A stretch of 11,762 nt of DNA, taken from NCBI GenBank assembly GCA_016934605.1, contig JAFGSO010000364.1, positions 1 to 11,762 on the forward strand, written 5' to 3'. This DNA comes from Calditrichota bacterium. GTDB lineage: Bacteria; Calditrichota; Calditrichia; RBG-13-44-9. Position numbers and translations under genes: made by a program. The notes beneath the pieces were generated by a model. It did no database searches, was not told the DNA's origin, and saw nothing but the letters and a program-made list of their open reading frames with translations. Positions 6,170 to 11,762 of this stretch are shown here, one piece after another. How positions within the stretch are numbered: the stretch's first letter is position 1; every line of letters starts with the position of its first letter.

Positions 6170-7487
6170 GAATGTTATCATATCCCGAAAAGGTTTTCAA
6201 TCAATTCCCGAAGATTTGTTGTTAAAGAATGGCCGTATTATGGATCCATTGCAAAAAATGGATCAGATTGCTGATATTCATTTACGCGCCGGCCGAGTTA
6301 AAAATATCGGTAAGATTCCAGAAGATGGGTTTAATGGTGAAATTATTGATTGTAAAGATAAAATTATTTCACCTGGATGGCTTGATATGCATGTTCATCT
6401 GAGAGAACCCGGATTTGAAGGAAAGGAGACCATTTTTTCCGGTGTCCTGGCAGCAGCCAATGGTGGATTTACCTCTGTCTGCTGTATGCCGAATACATCC
6501 CCGCCCACAGACAGTCAGGAAATTATCCAGTATATTAAAGATCGTTCCAAGAATTATCTGGTTAATGTCTATCCGGTTGCTGCCATCACAAAAAAGCGTG
6601 AAGGTAAAGAACTTTCCGAAATTCTGGAACTGGTTGAACAGGGAGCAGTAGCAGTATCGGATGACGGTTCACCGGTTATGAGTGCAGAAATTATGAGGCG
6701 CTGCCTGGAATACAGCAAAATGGTGGATATCCCTGTCATCGGCCATGAAGAGGATCTGACCATGACAGAGGATGGGGACATGCATGAGGGATTTGTATCC
6801 ACCTGTCAGGGATTGCATGGTATGCCTCCAGTAGCCGAAGAGATAATGATTGCCAGGGATATCATGCTGGCTGAGTATACCGATGCACGTTTCCATGTGG
6901 CACATATCTCCACCGCCCGTTCTGTAGATCTGGTACGCCAGGGGAAATCCCGTGGAATCCAGGTGACTGCAGAAGTAACCCCCCATCATTTCACATTAAC
7001 AGATGAGGCGGTTCTGACTTTTGATACTAATACAAAAATGAGTCCTCCGCTACGGACGGAGGCAGATCGCCAGGCGTTGTGTGAAGGATTGAAAGACGGG
7101 ACAATAGATATTATTGTTTCCGATCATGCACCTCATTCATCCGAAGAAAAAGAAGCTGAATATATAAATGCGCCGTTCGGGATTATTGGATTGGAAACGA
7201 CGCTGGGTCTGTCATTATCTCAACTCTATCATAAAAAAATTATGGATCTAAATTTCCTGATTGAAAAATTTGCTGTCCGTCCTTATCAGATATTAAATCT
7301 GATACCTCCGGCCATTAAGAAGGAGGAAATGGCAAATCTGACCATCTTTGATCCGGATCAGGAATGGAAAGTAGATACTTCCAGATTTCTTTCCAAAAGT
7401 ACCAATACACCATTTTCCGGATGGACGGTAAAAGGTAAGCCATTCGCGGTAATAAATAACGGTTATTATTTCATTTCCATTTTGTAG
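6156..7487 (+). CDS. pyrC: Dihydroorotase, class I
   Basis: This 443-residue zinc amidohydrolase cyclises carbamoyl aspartate to dihydroorotate, the third step of UMP synthesis. Metal-ligand motifs are all present: H79-x-H81 in DMHVHLREPG, D170 in SDDGSPV (the aspartate used in class I enzymes), H197 in GHEED, H250 in HVAHIS, and the catalytic D323 in SDHAPH. It is therefore expected to be active rather than a pseudo-dihydroorotase. The start is a GTG at 6156 preceded by a strong AGGAGG (6145-6150); this overlaps pyrB by 14 bases. The first 20 or so residues before LLLKNGRIMDP are longer than in many relatives, but no later start has as good a binding site. No clear intrinsic terminator follows the stop. 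Confidence 0.94.
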   Translation: MKLTKNVIISRKGFQSIPEDLLLKNGRIMDPLQKMDQIADIHLRAGRVKNIGKIPEDGFNGEIIDCKDKIISPGWLDMHVHLREPGFEGKETIFSGVLAAANGGFTSVCCMPNTSPPTDSQEIIQYIKDRSKNYLVNVYPVAAITKKREGKELSEILELVEQGAVAVSDDGSPVMSAEIMRRCLEYSKMVDIPVIGHEEDLTMTEDGDMHEGFVSTCQGLHGMPPVAEEIMIARDIMLAEYTDARFHVAHISTARSVDLVRQGKSRGIQVTAEVTPHHFTLTDEAVLTFDTNTKMSPPLRTEADRQALCEGLKDGTIDIIVSDHAPHSSEEKEAEYINAPFGIIGLETTLGLSLSQLYHKKIMDLNFLIEKFAVRPYQILNLIPPAIKKEEMANLTIFDPDQEWKVDTSRFLSKSTNTPFSGWTVKGKPFAVINNGYYFISIL

Positions 7488-7750
7488 AAGCCGGAAATTT
7501 TTACCTTGGAAGGCATAATTTCTCTAAAATTAACACATTCTGCCTGTTGTGCCTCAAACCGTACAATTCTAAAATTGATTCCAGGTTAAGAAAATGCCGG
7601 ATTCTTTTATTTCCATGCTTATAAAATGACGTATTGAGTTCCTCTGTTTGATAAAAACTTCGATACTTTCAGTCATCTTAGTTCACTCATACATTTAAAA
7701 CAATATTGTGCAATTTTTATCTTCCCCAAAATTTTCCTGATTTCTATTCT

Positions 7751-7838
7751 ACAGGAATTCTATCTGACCTTATGTCCGAATAAATACCTGACAATATGTC
7801 ATATAGTTAGATGTATGACATGACAGAATTCTCCTGAC
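7751..7838. repeat. Direct repeat pair around a dyad upstream of hsp20
   Basis: ACAGGAATTCTATCTGAC (7751-7768) recurs as ACAGAATTCTCCTGAC (7823-7838) with small gaps. Between them, ATGTCATA (7796-7803) is the exact reverse complement of TATGACAT (7814-7821), with a 10-base spacer. They lie roughly 60-150 bases upstream of the hsp20 promoter candidate, the distance at which enhancer-binding proteins or repressors act. No known heat-shock operator consensus is matched. Confidence 0.4.
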
Positions 7839-7898
7839 GAAGAAGAACTGGTGTGGTAATTACAATAAATACAATATATTATGAAAAACAAAATTTCA

Positions 7899-7914
7899 TT
7901 GGCACTATCTTTGT
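7899..7914 (+). promoter_or_regulatory. Candidate sigma-54 type promoter of hsp20
   Basis: TTGGCAC (7899-7905), five bases, then TTGT (7911-7914) fits the -24/-12 consensus TTGGCAC-N5-TTGC. The GG and the -12 pair lie 10 bases apart as required, but the -12 reads GT rather than GC. Embedded in it, TATCTTTG (7906-7913) also fits the Bacteroidota housekeeping -7 motif TAnnTTTG, although no matching TTTG lies about 20 bases upstream. Either way transcription would begin near 7920-7927, upstream of the true start codon at 7978. Confidence 0.45.
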
Positions 7915-7977
7915 ATGTTTATTTTAGACTTGGTGAAAGTAAAATTAAAAAAGTCATTTTGTAAGGAGGAAATAATT

Positions 7978-8364
7978 ATGCATTCTGATATTTTATCCGC
8001 CAGGGAACGAGCGAATGTGGATAATAATCATTCGCCGGATCTGATAAAAATCAAACCCGTTGTGGACATTTATGAGACTGAGCAGGATATAGTCATTCAT
8101 GCCGAAATGCCGAAGGTCAATAAAGAAGATCTTCGTGTTTATATCAAAAATGGAATTTTAACCATCAGTGGAAAACGTCAGAACAATAACATTGATGGTG
8201 AATGGCTATTAAAGGAAAGTAGAGACGTCATGTATCACAGGCAATTTGAGCTTGAAGATAATCTGGATCATGAAAGTGTTCGGGCGTCCTATCAGGCCGG
8301 AATACTGAAAGTATCCGTTGCCAAGAAGGATGCCGAGAAACCGCGAAAAATTGAAATTAATTAA
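7978..8364 (+). CDS. Small heat shock protein, Hsp20/alpha-crystallin family
   Basis: This 128-residue ATP-independent holdase binds unfolding proteins and hands them to DnaK. An alpha-crystallin domain covers about residues 26-118, with PVVDIYETEQDIVIHAEMP at its start, a central LTISGKR strand and the conserved AGIL turn (107-110). The C-terminal IEI (125-127) is the I-x-I motif that docks between subunits during oligomer assembly. The start at 7978 follows a near-perfect AAGGAGGA (7963-7970). The open frame reaches back to an ATG at 7915, but that one lies inside the promoter candidate and lacks a binding site. It lies 77 bases before dnaK, so the two are likely cotranscribed and functionally paired. 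Confidence 0.92.
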   Translation: MHSDILSARERANVDNNHSPDLIKIKPVVDIYETEQDIVIHAEMPKVNKEDLRVYIKNGILTISGKRQNNNIDGEWLLKESRDVMYHRQFELEDNLDHESVRASYQAGILKVSVAKKDAEKPRKIEIN

Positions 8365-8441
8365 GAAGTTGTTGGATAATAAATTCGAAAAGAAATTTGT
8401 CGTTAAAATTTGGAAGAAATTACCGAAGGAGGATTTAAATA

Positions 8442-10385
8442 ATGGCTACAAAAAAAGTAATTGGAATTGACTTGGGAACAACCAATTCAGTTGTTGCTGT
8501 AATGGAAGGTGGAGAGCCGATAGTCATACCGAATTCTGAAGGAGCCCGAACCACTCCATCTGTCATCGGTTTTGCCAAGAATGGTGAAGTACTGGTTGGT
8601 GCACCCGCCAAGCGCCAGATGATTACCAATCCGGATAATACCGTGTACTCAATAAAAAGGTTTATGGGGAGACGATTGGAAGAAGTTCCGGAAGAAACAA
8701 AAATGGTTCCCTATAAAGTCAAGACAGGAACACATAATCTGGCAGTAGTCGAAATCAGAGAAAAAGATTATACGCCGCAGGAACTTTCTGCCATGATTCT
8801 GCAGAAAATGAAACAGACCGCCGAAGACTATATCGGTGAAAAGGTTACCGATGCAGTTATTACTGTTCCGGCATATTTTAATGACAGTCAGAGAAAAGCC
8901 ACCAAAGAAGCGGGTGAAATTGCCGGTCTGAATGTAATGCGAATCATCAATGAACCGACAGCCGCTTCATTGGCTTATGGACTCGACAAAAAGAAGAATG
9001 AAAAAATTGCTGTTTATGATCTCGGTGGCGGGACGTTTGATATTTCTATCCTGGAGATCGGGGACGGTGTGTTTGAAGTGAAGGCCACCAATGGTGATAC
9101 TCATCTGGGCGGAGATAATTTCGACCAGAGAATTGTGGACTGGGTTGCCGACGAATTCAAGAAGGAACAGGGTATTGATTTAAGAAAAGATCCTATGGCT
9201 CTCCAGCGGTTGCGTGAAGCTTCGGAAAAAGCTAAAATTGAATTGAGCAGCACCCAGCAGACCGATATCAATCTGCCGTTTATTACAGCAGATGCCAACG
9301 GTCCCAAACACCTTCAGATGACTTTAACCCGTGCAAAATTCGAGTCGTTGGTGGAAGATCTTTTAAGAAAGAGTTTGGAACCATGCAAAATTGCCGTAAA
9401 AGAATCCGGCTTCAAAGTAGAAGAAATCGACGAAATTATTCTGGTCGGTGGTTCAACCCGAATTCCTATGGTGCAGGAACTGGTCAAGGAATTTTTCAAG
9501 AGAGAACCGCACAAAGGAATCAATCCGGATGAAGTTGTTGCAGTCGGCGCTGCTATTCAGGGTGGTGTGTTGGCCGGAGATGTGAAAGATGTTCTGTTAC
9601 TGGATGTAACTCCGCTTTCGCTTGGAATTGAAACGCTTGGTAATGTGGCGACAAAACTGATTGAAGCAAATACAACTATTCCGACACGGAAAAGCGAAAT
9701 CTTCACGACGGCTGCGGATAATCAGACCTCTGTCGAAATTCATGTCATCCAGGGCGAGCGTGAATTTGCCCGGGATAACCGGACCCTGGGACGCTTTATT
9801 CTTGACGGAATTCCTCCTGCGCCTCGTGGTGTACCTAAAATAGAAGTAACCTTCGATATAGATGCCAATGGTATATTGAATGTTTCCGCCAAGGATATGG
9901 CCAGCGGTAAGCAGCAAAGTATCCGGATTGAAGCAAGCTCCGGACTCTCTGAAGAGGAAATCGACAAGATGGTGAAGGATGCCAAGGAACATGCAGCGGA
10001 AGATAAGAAACGTCGAGAACTTATCGATTCTCGCAACGCGGGTGATCAGCTGGTATATCAGACCGAGAAGAATTTGAAAGAATACGGGGATAAAATAGAT
10101 AGTACTGCCAAAAATAAAATAGAAGCGGCAGTTGGTCGTTTGAAAGAAGCACTGAAATCTGAAAATGTCGACGAGATTAAATCTGCAACCGATGCGCTTA
10201 ACCAGGTCTGGAACGAATCTGCTTCTACCATGTACCAGCAGGCTGGCGCTGAGGGGGGTGCAGCTGGTGCCCAGGCAGGAACCGGGCAGACCGCAGATCA
10301 GGGTTCTTCACAGGATGAGAAAGTTGAAGAAGCCGATTATGAAGTGGTAGACGACGATAAAAATAACAAGAAAGATAAAGAATAA
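8442..10385 (+). CDS. dnaK: Chaperone protein DnaK (Hsp70)
   Basis: This 647-residue ATP-driven cytosolic chaperone folds and rescues proteins with its nucleotide exchange factor GrpE (encoded next) and a J-protein (not in this window). Nucleotide-domain signatures are IDLGTTNS (9-16), DLGGGTFD (193-200) and VGGSTRIP (335-342), with NEPTAASLAYG between. The hydrophobic interdomain linker VLLLDVTPLSLG starts near 384. The substrate-binding domain follows and then the helical lid from about 505. The tail is Gly/Ala/Gln-rich and ends EEADYEVVDDDK plus a short lysine-rich extension beyond the usual EVVDD end. A GGAGG near 8428 precedes the ATG. No CIRCE operator is seen upstream. The only gap before it is 77 bases after hsp20, with no clear terminator. 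Confidence 0.98.
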   Translation: MATKKVIGIDLGTTNSVVAVMEGGEPIVIPNSEGARTTPSVIGFAKNGEVLVGAPAKRQMITNPDNTVYSIKRFMGRRLEEVPEETKMVPYKVKTGTHNLAVVEIREKDYTPQELSAMILQKMKQTAEDYIGEKVTDAVITVPAYFNDSQRKATKEAGEIAGLNVMRIINEPTAASLAYGLDKKKNEKIAVYDLGGGTFDISILEIGDGVFEVKATNGDTHLGGDNFDQRIVDWVADEFKKEQGIDLRKDPMALQRLREASEKAKIELSSTQQTDINLPFITADANGPKHLQMTLTRAKFESLVEDLLRKSLEPCKIAVKESGFKVEEIDEIILVGGSTRIPMVQELVKEFFKREPHKGINPDEVVAVGAAIQGGVLAGDVKDVLLLDVTPLSLGIETLGNVATKLIEANTTIPTRKSEIFTTAADNQTSVEIHVIQGEREFARDNRTLGRFILDGIPPAPRGVPKIEVTFDIDANGILNVSAKDMASGKQQSIRIEASSGLSEEEIDKMVKDAKEHAAEDKKRRELIDSRNAGDQLVYQTEKNLKEYGDKIDSTAKNKIEAAVGRLKEALKSENVDEIKSATDALNQVWNESASTMYQQAGAEGGAAGAQAGTGQTADQGSSQDEKVEEADYEVVDDDKNNKKDKE

Positions 10386-10397
10386 ACTGCAGAAAAA

Positions 10398-10435
10398 AGA
10401 CAGATCTTGCGTTTGACAAAACGTGGGATCTGTCT
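10398..10435 (+). terminator. Long hairpin after dnaK, probable weak terminator or processing stem
   Basis: AGACAGATC (10398-10406) pairs exactly with GATCTGTCT (10427-10435). Inside, CGTTT (10410-10414) pairs with AAACG (10419-10423) around a GACA loop, with a three-base internal bulge on each side. A short CTGTTTT tail follows, so termination is probably partial. Sitting between dnaK and grpE, it could lower grpE expression relative to dnaK, or protect dnaK mRNA from 3' decay. Confidence 0.6.
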
Positions 10436-10456
10436 CTGTTTTAAATCAATTGAATC

Positions 10457-10462
10457 TATAAT
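10457..10462 (+). promoter_or_regulatory. Possible -10 element for grpE
   Basis: A perfect TATAAT lies 60 bases before the grpE start and downstream of the post-dnaK hairpin. No good -35 is found 16-18 bases upstream (the sequence there is CTCTGT-like), so a separate grpE promoter is only a possibility. Confidence 0.25.
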
Positions 10463-10522
10463 ATTATGATTATCGAATAACGTCCCAGAATATAAGATTT
10501 TGAGATATAGGAGTTCTTGGAA

Positions 10523-11158
10523 ATGAGTGATGAAAACAAAAATGGTAAGGAAATCTCCATAGAATTTTTGGAAGATGAAAACGCAAATGCCGAAAATGCA
10601 AAGACCGCTGAGAAAAAAATCGATTTAGAAGAAAAATCGGAAAATTCATCTGAACATCAGGATAAAAAAACGAGTAGAGAAGGCAGAAAATTGGAAGAAT
10701 TAAAGAAAAAATATGAAGATGTGAATGAACAGTTTTTAAGACTGCGTGCTGAATTTGCTAATTATAAAAAACGGGTAGATCGCGATCAGATCGATTTTGC
10801 GGAATATATAAAGGGTGAGGTAATAAAAAAGTTTTTACCTGTAATAGATGATTTTGAACATATGATTAAAAATTCCAAAGGCGAATCAGCAAACATTCCG
10901 GTTCTGGAAGGTGCACAGATTATTTACAATAAATTTATTGCGGTTTTGAAAGAATTGGGTGTCAGTAAGATGGATGTTTTAAATCAGGAATTCGATCCTC
11001 AATTGCACGAAGCGATGATGATGCAACCGACTGAAAATGAAGATCAGAATGGAAAAGTGATTGAAGTATTCCAGGAAGGTTACGTCATTAATAACAGGCT
11101 TTTAAGACCTGCAAAAGTAGTGGTAGGTCAGTATACCAGGCCGGAGGATAGAAATTAG
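10523..11158 (+). CDS. grpE: GrpE, nucleotide exchange factor of DnaK
   Basis: This 211-residue cytosolic homodimer releases ADP from DnaK and acts as a heat sensor in the cycle. The first 50 residues are highly acidic and probably disordered. A long coiled-coil region runs from about 53 to 115 (EELKKKYEDVNEQFLRLRAEFANYKKR and on). The C-terminal beta domain carries the family signatures EFDPQLHEAMM and GYVINNRLLRPAKVVV. The ATG at 10523 is chosen because AGGAG (10509-10513) is nine bases upstream; an in-frame TTG two codons earlier is too close to it. It lies 137 bases after dnaK, past a hairpin. The order dnaK-grpE is reversed from the common grpE-dnaK order. Confidence 0.95.
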   Translation: MSDENKNGKEISIEFLEDENANAENAKTAEKKIDLEEKSENSSEHQDKKTSREGRKLEELKKKYEDVNEQFLRLRAEFANYKKRVDRDQIDFAEYIKGEVIKKFLPVIDDFEHMIKNSKGESANIPVLEGAQIIYNKFIAVLKELGVSKMDVLNQEFDPQLHEAMMMQPTENEDQNGKVIEVFQEGYVINNRLLRPAKVVVGQYTRPEDRN

Positions 11159-11194
11159 TCAGTTTGATGATTAAAAATTTCCGAAGATTATGCA

Positions 11195-11396
11195 GATGAG
11201 CTAAGAGAAACGGAAAAAGAGTAAAGGGAAAAGTGTCCACGAATTTCACGAATGAAAAAAACAAATAAATCAGATAAAAGATCAAAGATATAATTAAGAA
11301 ATAGAGCTTTATTCCTGGTGTCTGGTTAGCTGGCCTTTATCACAGTATCCGGTGTTATCGCGCACCCTCCTTTTCCGTTTTCCCCTTATCCTCATC
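11195..11396. repeat. Imperfect inverted repeat bounding about 200 bases
   Basis: The left arm (11195-11221) reads GATGAG, CTAAGAGAAA, CGGAAAAAGAG. The right arm (11367-11396), read on the other strand, is GATGAG, GATAAGGGGAAAA, CGGAAAAGGAG. They share about 80% of positions with two or three single-base gaps. The arms are purine-rich, so part of the match is compositional. The shared GATGAG ends and the internal CACGAAT pair make a decayed miniature element one possible reading. Confidence 0.4.
11238..11253. repeat. Tandem CACGAAT pair
   Basis: CACGAAT occurs at 11238-11244 and again at 11247-11253, preceded by GTGTC. From memory, the phrase CCACGAATTTCACGAAT recurs in intergenic repeats of several unrelated bacterial genomes. 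Only this one copy is seen here, so a repeat-family origin is an inference. Confidence 0.35.
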
Positions 11397-11423
11397 ATTT
11401 ATAGTACTTTTATTTCCCATTTT

Positions 11424-11453
11424 CCGAATTGTAAAAAAATACACTAAATTCGG
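11424..11453. repeat. Hairpin upstream of the csrA promoter
   Basis: CCGAATT (11424-11430) is the exact reverse complement of AATTCGG (11447-11453), with a 16-base A-rich loop. Flanking ATTTT and AAAAT (11419-11423 and 11457-11461) can extend the stem across a three-base bulge. An A-run follows on the plus strand, so on the minus strand it would resemble a terminator; on the plus strand it is not one. Confidence 0.35.
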
Positions 11454-11480
11454 GTAAAAATAGAAGACCGGAATTATATA

Positions 11481-11508
11481 TTGACTTTTATAGGATAGTT
11501 AGTTAAAT
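11481..11508 (+). promoter_or_regulatory. Probable csrA promoter
   Basis: TTGACT (11481-11486, 5 of 6 to consensus) and TTAAAT (11503-11508, 4 of 6) are 16 bases apart. Transcription would start near 11515, giving a short leader of about 20 bases before csrA. Confidence 0.4.
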
Positions 11509-11536
11509 TTTTAAAAATCAAAATTATGAGGTATTT

Positions 11537-11762
11537 ATGCTCGTTTTAACAAGGAGGTTGGGTGAGTCTATCCATATTGGTGATAATATCAAGATTACGG
11601 TTGTGGATATCGATGGAAAGCAAGTAAAAATCGGGATAGAAGCTCCCAGGGAAGTGTCTATTTTCAGGGAGGAGGTCTATGAGAGAATAAAACAGGAAAA
11701 CCTCAAAGCGGCTGGAACATCACCTGACGACATTAAAAAAGCTGCACAGGATTTGAAAAAAG
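11537..11762 (+). CDS. csrA: Carbon storage regulator CsrA, cut off by the window end
   Basis: Seventy-five codons are visible with no stop. The start MLVLTRRLGESIHIGDNI and the central VKIGIEAPREVSIFREEVYERI are diagnostic of CsrA/RsmA. This is a small dimeric protein that binds GGA-containing RNA loops near ribosome binding sites and controls carbon use, motility and biofilm genes. R44 in the APREV motif, essential for RNA binding in E. coli CsrA, is conserved. Typical CsrA is 60-75 residues. Here the frame is still open at residue 75, with a lysine/alanine-rich C-terminal extension. GAGGT (11528-11532) precedes the ATG at close spacing. Flagellar genes such as fliW often neighbour csrA, but the window ends too soon to see. 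Confidence 0.93.
   Translation, partial: MLVLTRRLGESIHIGDNIKITVVDIDGKQVKIGIEAPREVSIFREEVYERIKQENLKAAGTSPDDIKKAAQDLKK

Larger units (their letters stand above)
7488..7914. other. Non-coding region between pyrC and hsp20
   Basis: No open frame of note is seen on either strand across about 430 bases. No strong hairpin plus T-run terminator for pyrC is evident. The second half carries a short dyad at 7796-7821, an imperfect direct repeat (7751-7768 and 7823-7838) and the hsp20 promoter candidate at 7899-7914, all listed separately. Confidence 0.6.
11159..11536. other. Non-coding region between grpE and csrA
   Basis: No credible gene is seen on either strand. The stretch holds an imperfect inverted repeat (11195-11221 with 11367-11396), a tandem CACGAAT pair between its arms, a hairpin at 11424-11453 and the csrA promoter candidate. 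No clear grpE terminator with a T-run is visible. Confidence 0.55.

Noticed and set aside
7488..7560. Terminator after pyrC
   Set aside because: Only short weak dyads such as CCTTGGAAGG (7504-7513) without a following T-run are present.
7915..7977. Upstream start for hsp20 at 7915
   Set aside because: The ATG overlaps the promoter candidate and has no binding site. The ATG at 7978 has AAGGAGGA and starts a normal Hsp20 N-terminus.
8365..8441. A CIRCE or separate promoter before dnaK
   Set aside because: No TTAGCACTC/GAGTGCTAA dyad and no convincing -35/-10 pair were found in the 77-base gap; readthrough from hsp20 is simpler.
9597..10036. Long minus-strand frames opposite dnaK
   Set aside because: They are antisense shadows of conserved dnaK coding sequence, with no binding site or family resemblance.
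11088..11285. Minus-strand 65-codon frame across the grpE end
   Set aside because: Low-complexity, phenylalanine/leucine-rich product from A-rich DNA; overlaps conserved grpE and has no clear start signal.
11671..11690. AGGGAGGAGG followed by ATG inside csrA as an internal gene start
   Set aside because: The ATG is out of frame and meets a stop after three codons. The purine run simply encodes the conserved REEV of CsrA.

Overview
This is an AT-rich (by eye about 40% GC) bacterial chromosomal segment of mostly housekeeping genes. The succinate dehydrogenase, DnaK and CsrA sequences, together with a possible Bacteroidota-style or sigma-54-style promoter, suggest a Gram-negative member of the FCB group or a neighbouring candidate phylum (Calditrichota/Marinimicrobiota-like). 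That placement is an impression from reading, not a phylogeny. No phage, transposase, CRISPR array or defence system is visible.

Layout: (1) 357-3553, sdhC-sdhD-sdhA-sdhB on the plus strand, encoding succinate dehydrogenase (complex II). It has a good promoter upstream and ends in a hairpin terminator shared with (2) a convergent gene, 3625-4212 minus, for a secreted YfiR-like protein. (3) 4237-4671 is a dense regulatory stretch: operator-like dyads, a perfect 16-bp inverted repeat around a likely promoter, a tRNA-Val(CAC) gene, a PyrR-binding hairpin and an intrinsic terminator. (4) 4672-7487, pyrR-pyrB-pyrC, the regulator and the second and third enzymes of de novo UMP synthesis. (5) 7488-7914, a non-coding stretch with repeats and a promoter. 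(6) 7978-11158, hsp20-dnaK-grpE, a chaperone cluster. (7) 11159-11536, a non-coding stretch with an imperfect inverted repeat, a hairpin and a promoter, followed by (8) csrA from 11537, cut off by the window end.

How it works together: the sdh genes supply a complete complex II with two cytochrome b-type anchor subunits. The pyr leader carries all parts of a PyrR-controlled transcription attenuator, and PyrR is the first gene behind it, so the operon should repress itself when UMP/UTP is plentiful. The tRNA-Val ends only 14 bases before the outer stem of the PyrR hairpin, leaving no room for a separate promoter. The tRNA and pyr genes are therefore probably one transcription unit. The chaperone cluster lacks hrcA, dnaJ and any visible CIRCE operator, and its hsp20 promoter fits sigma-54 spacing, so its heat regulation may be unusual.

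I did not find a clearly new multi-gene system. The items most worth checking are the tRNA/PyrR leader, the candidate sigma-54 promoter of hsp20, and the repeat structure before csrA.
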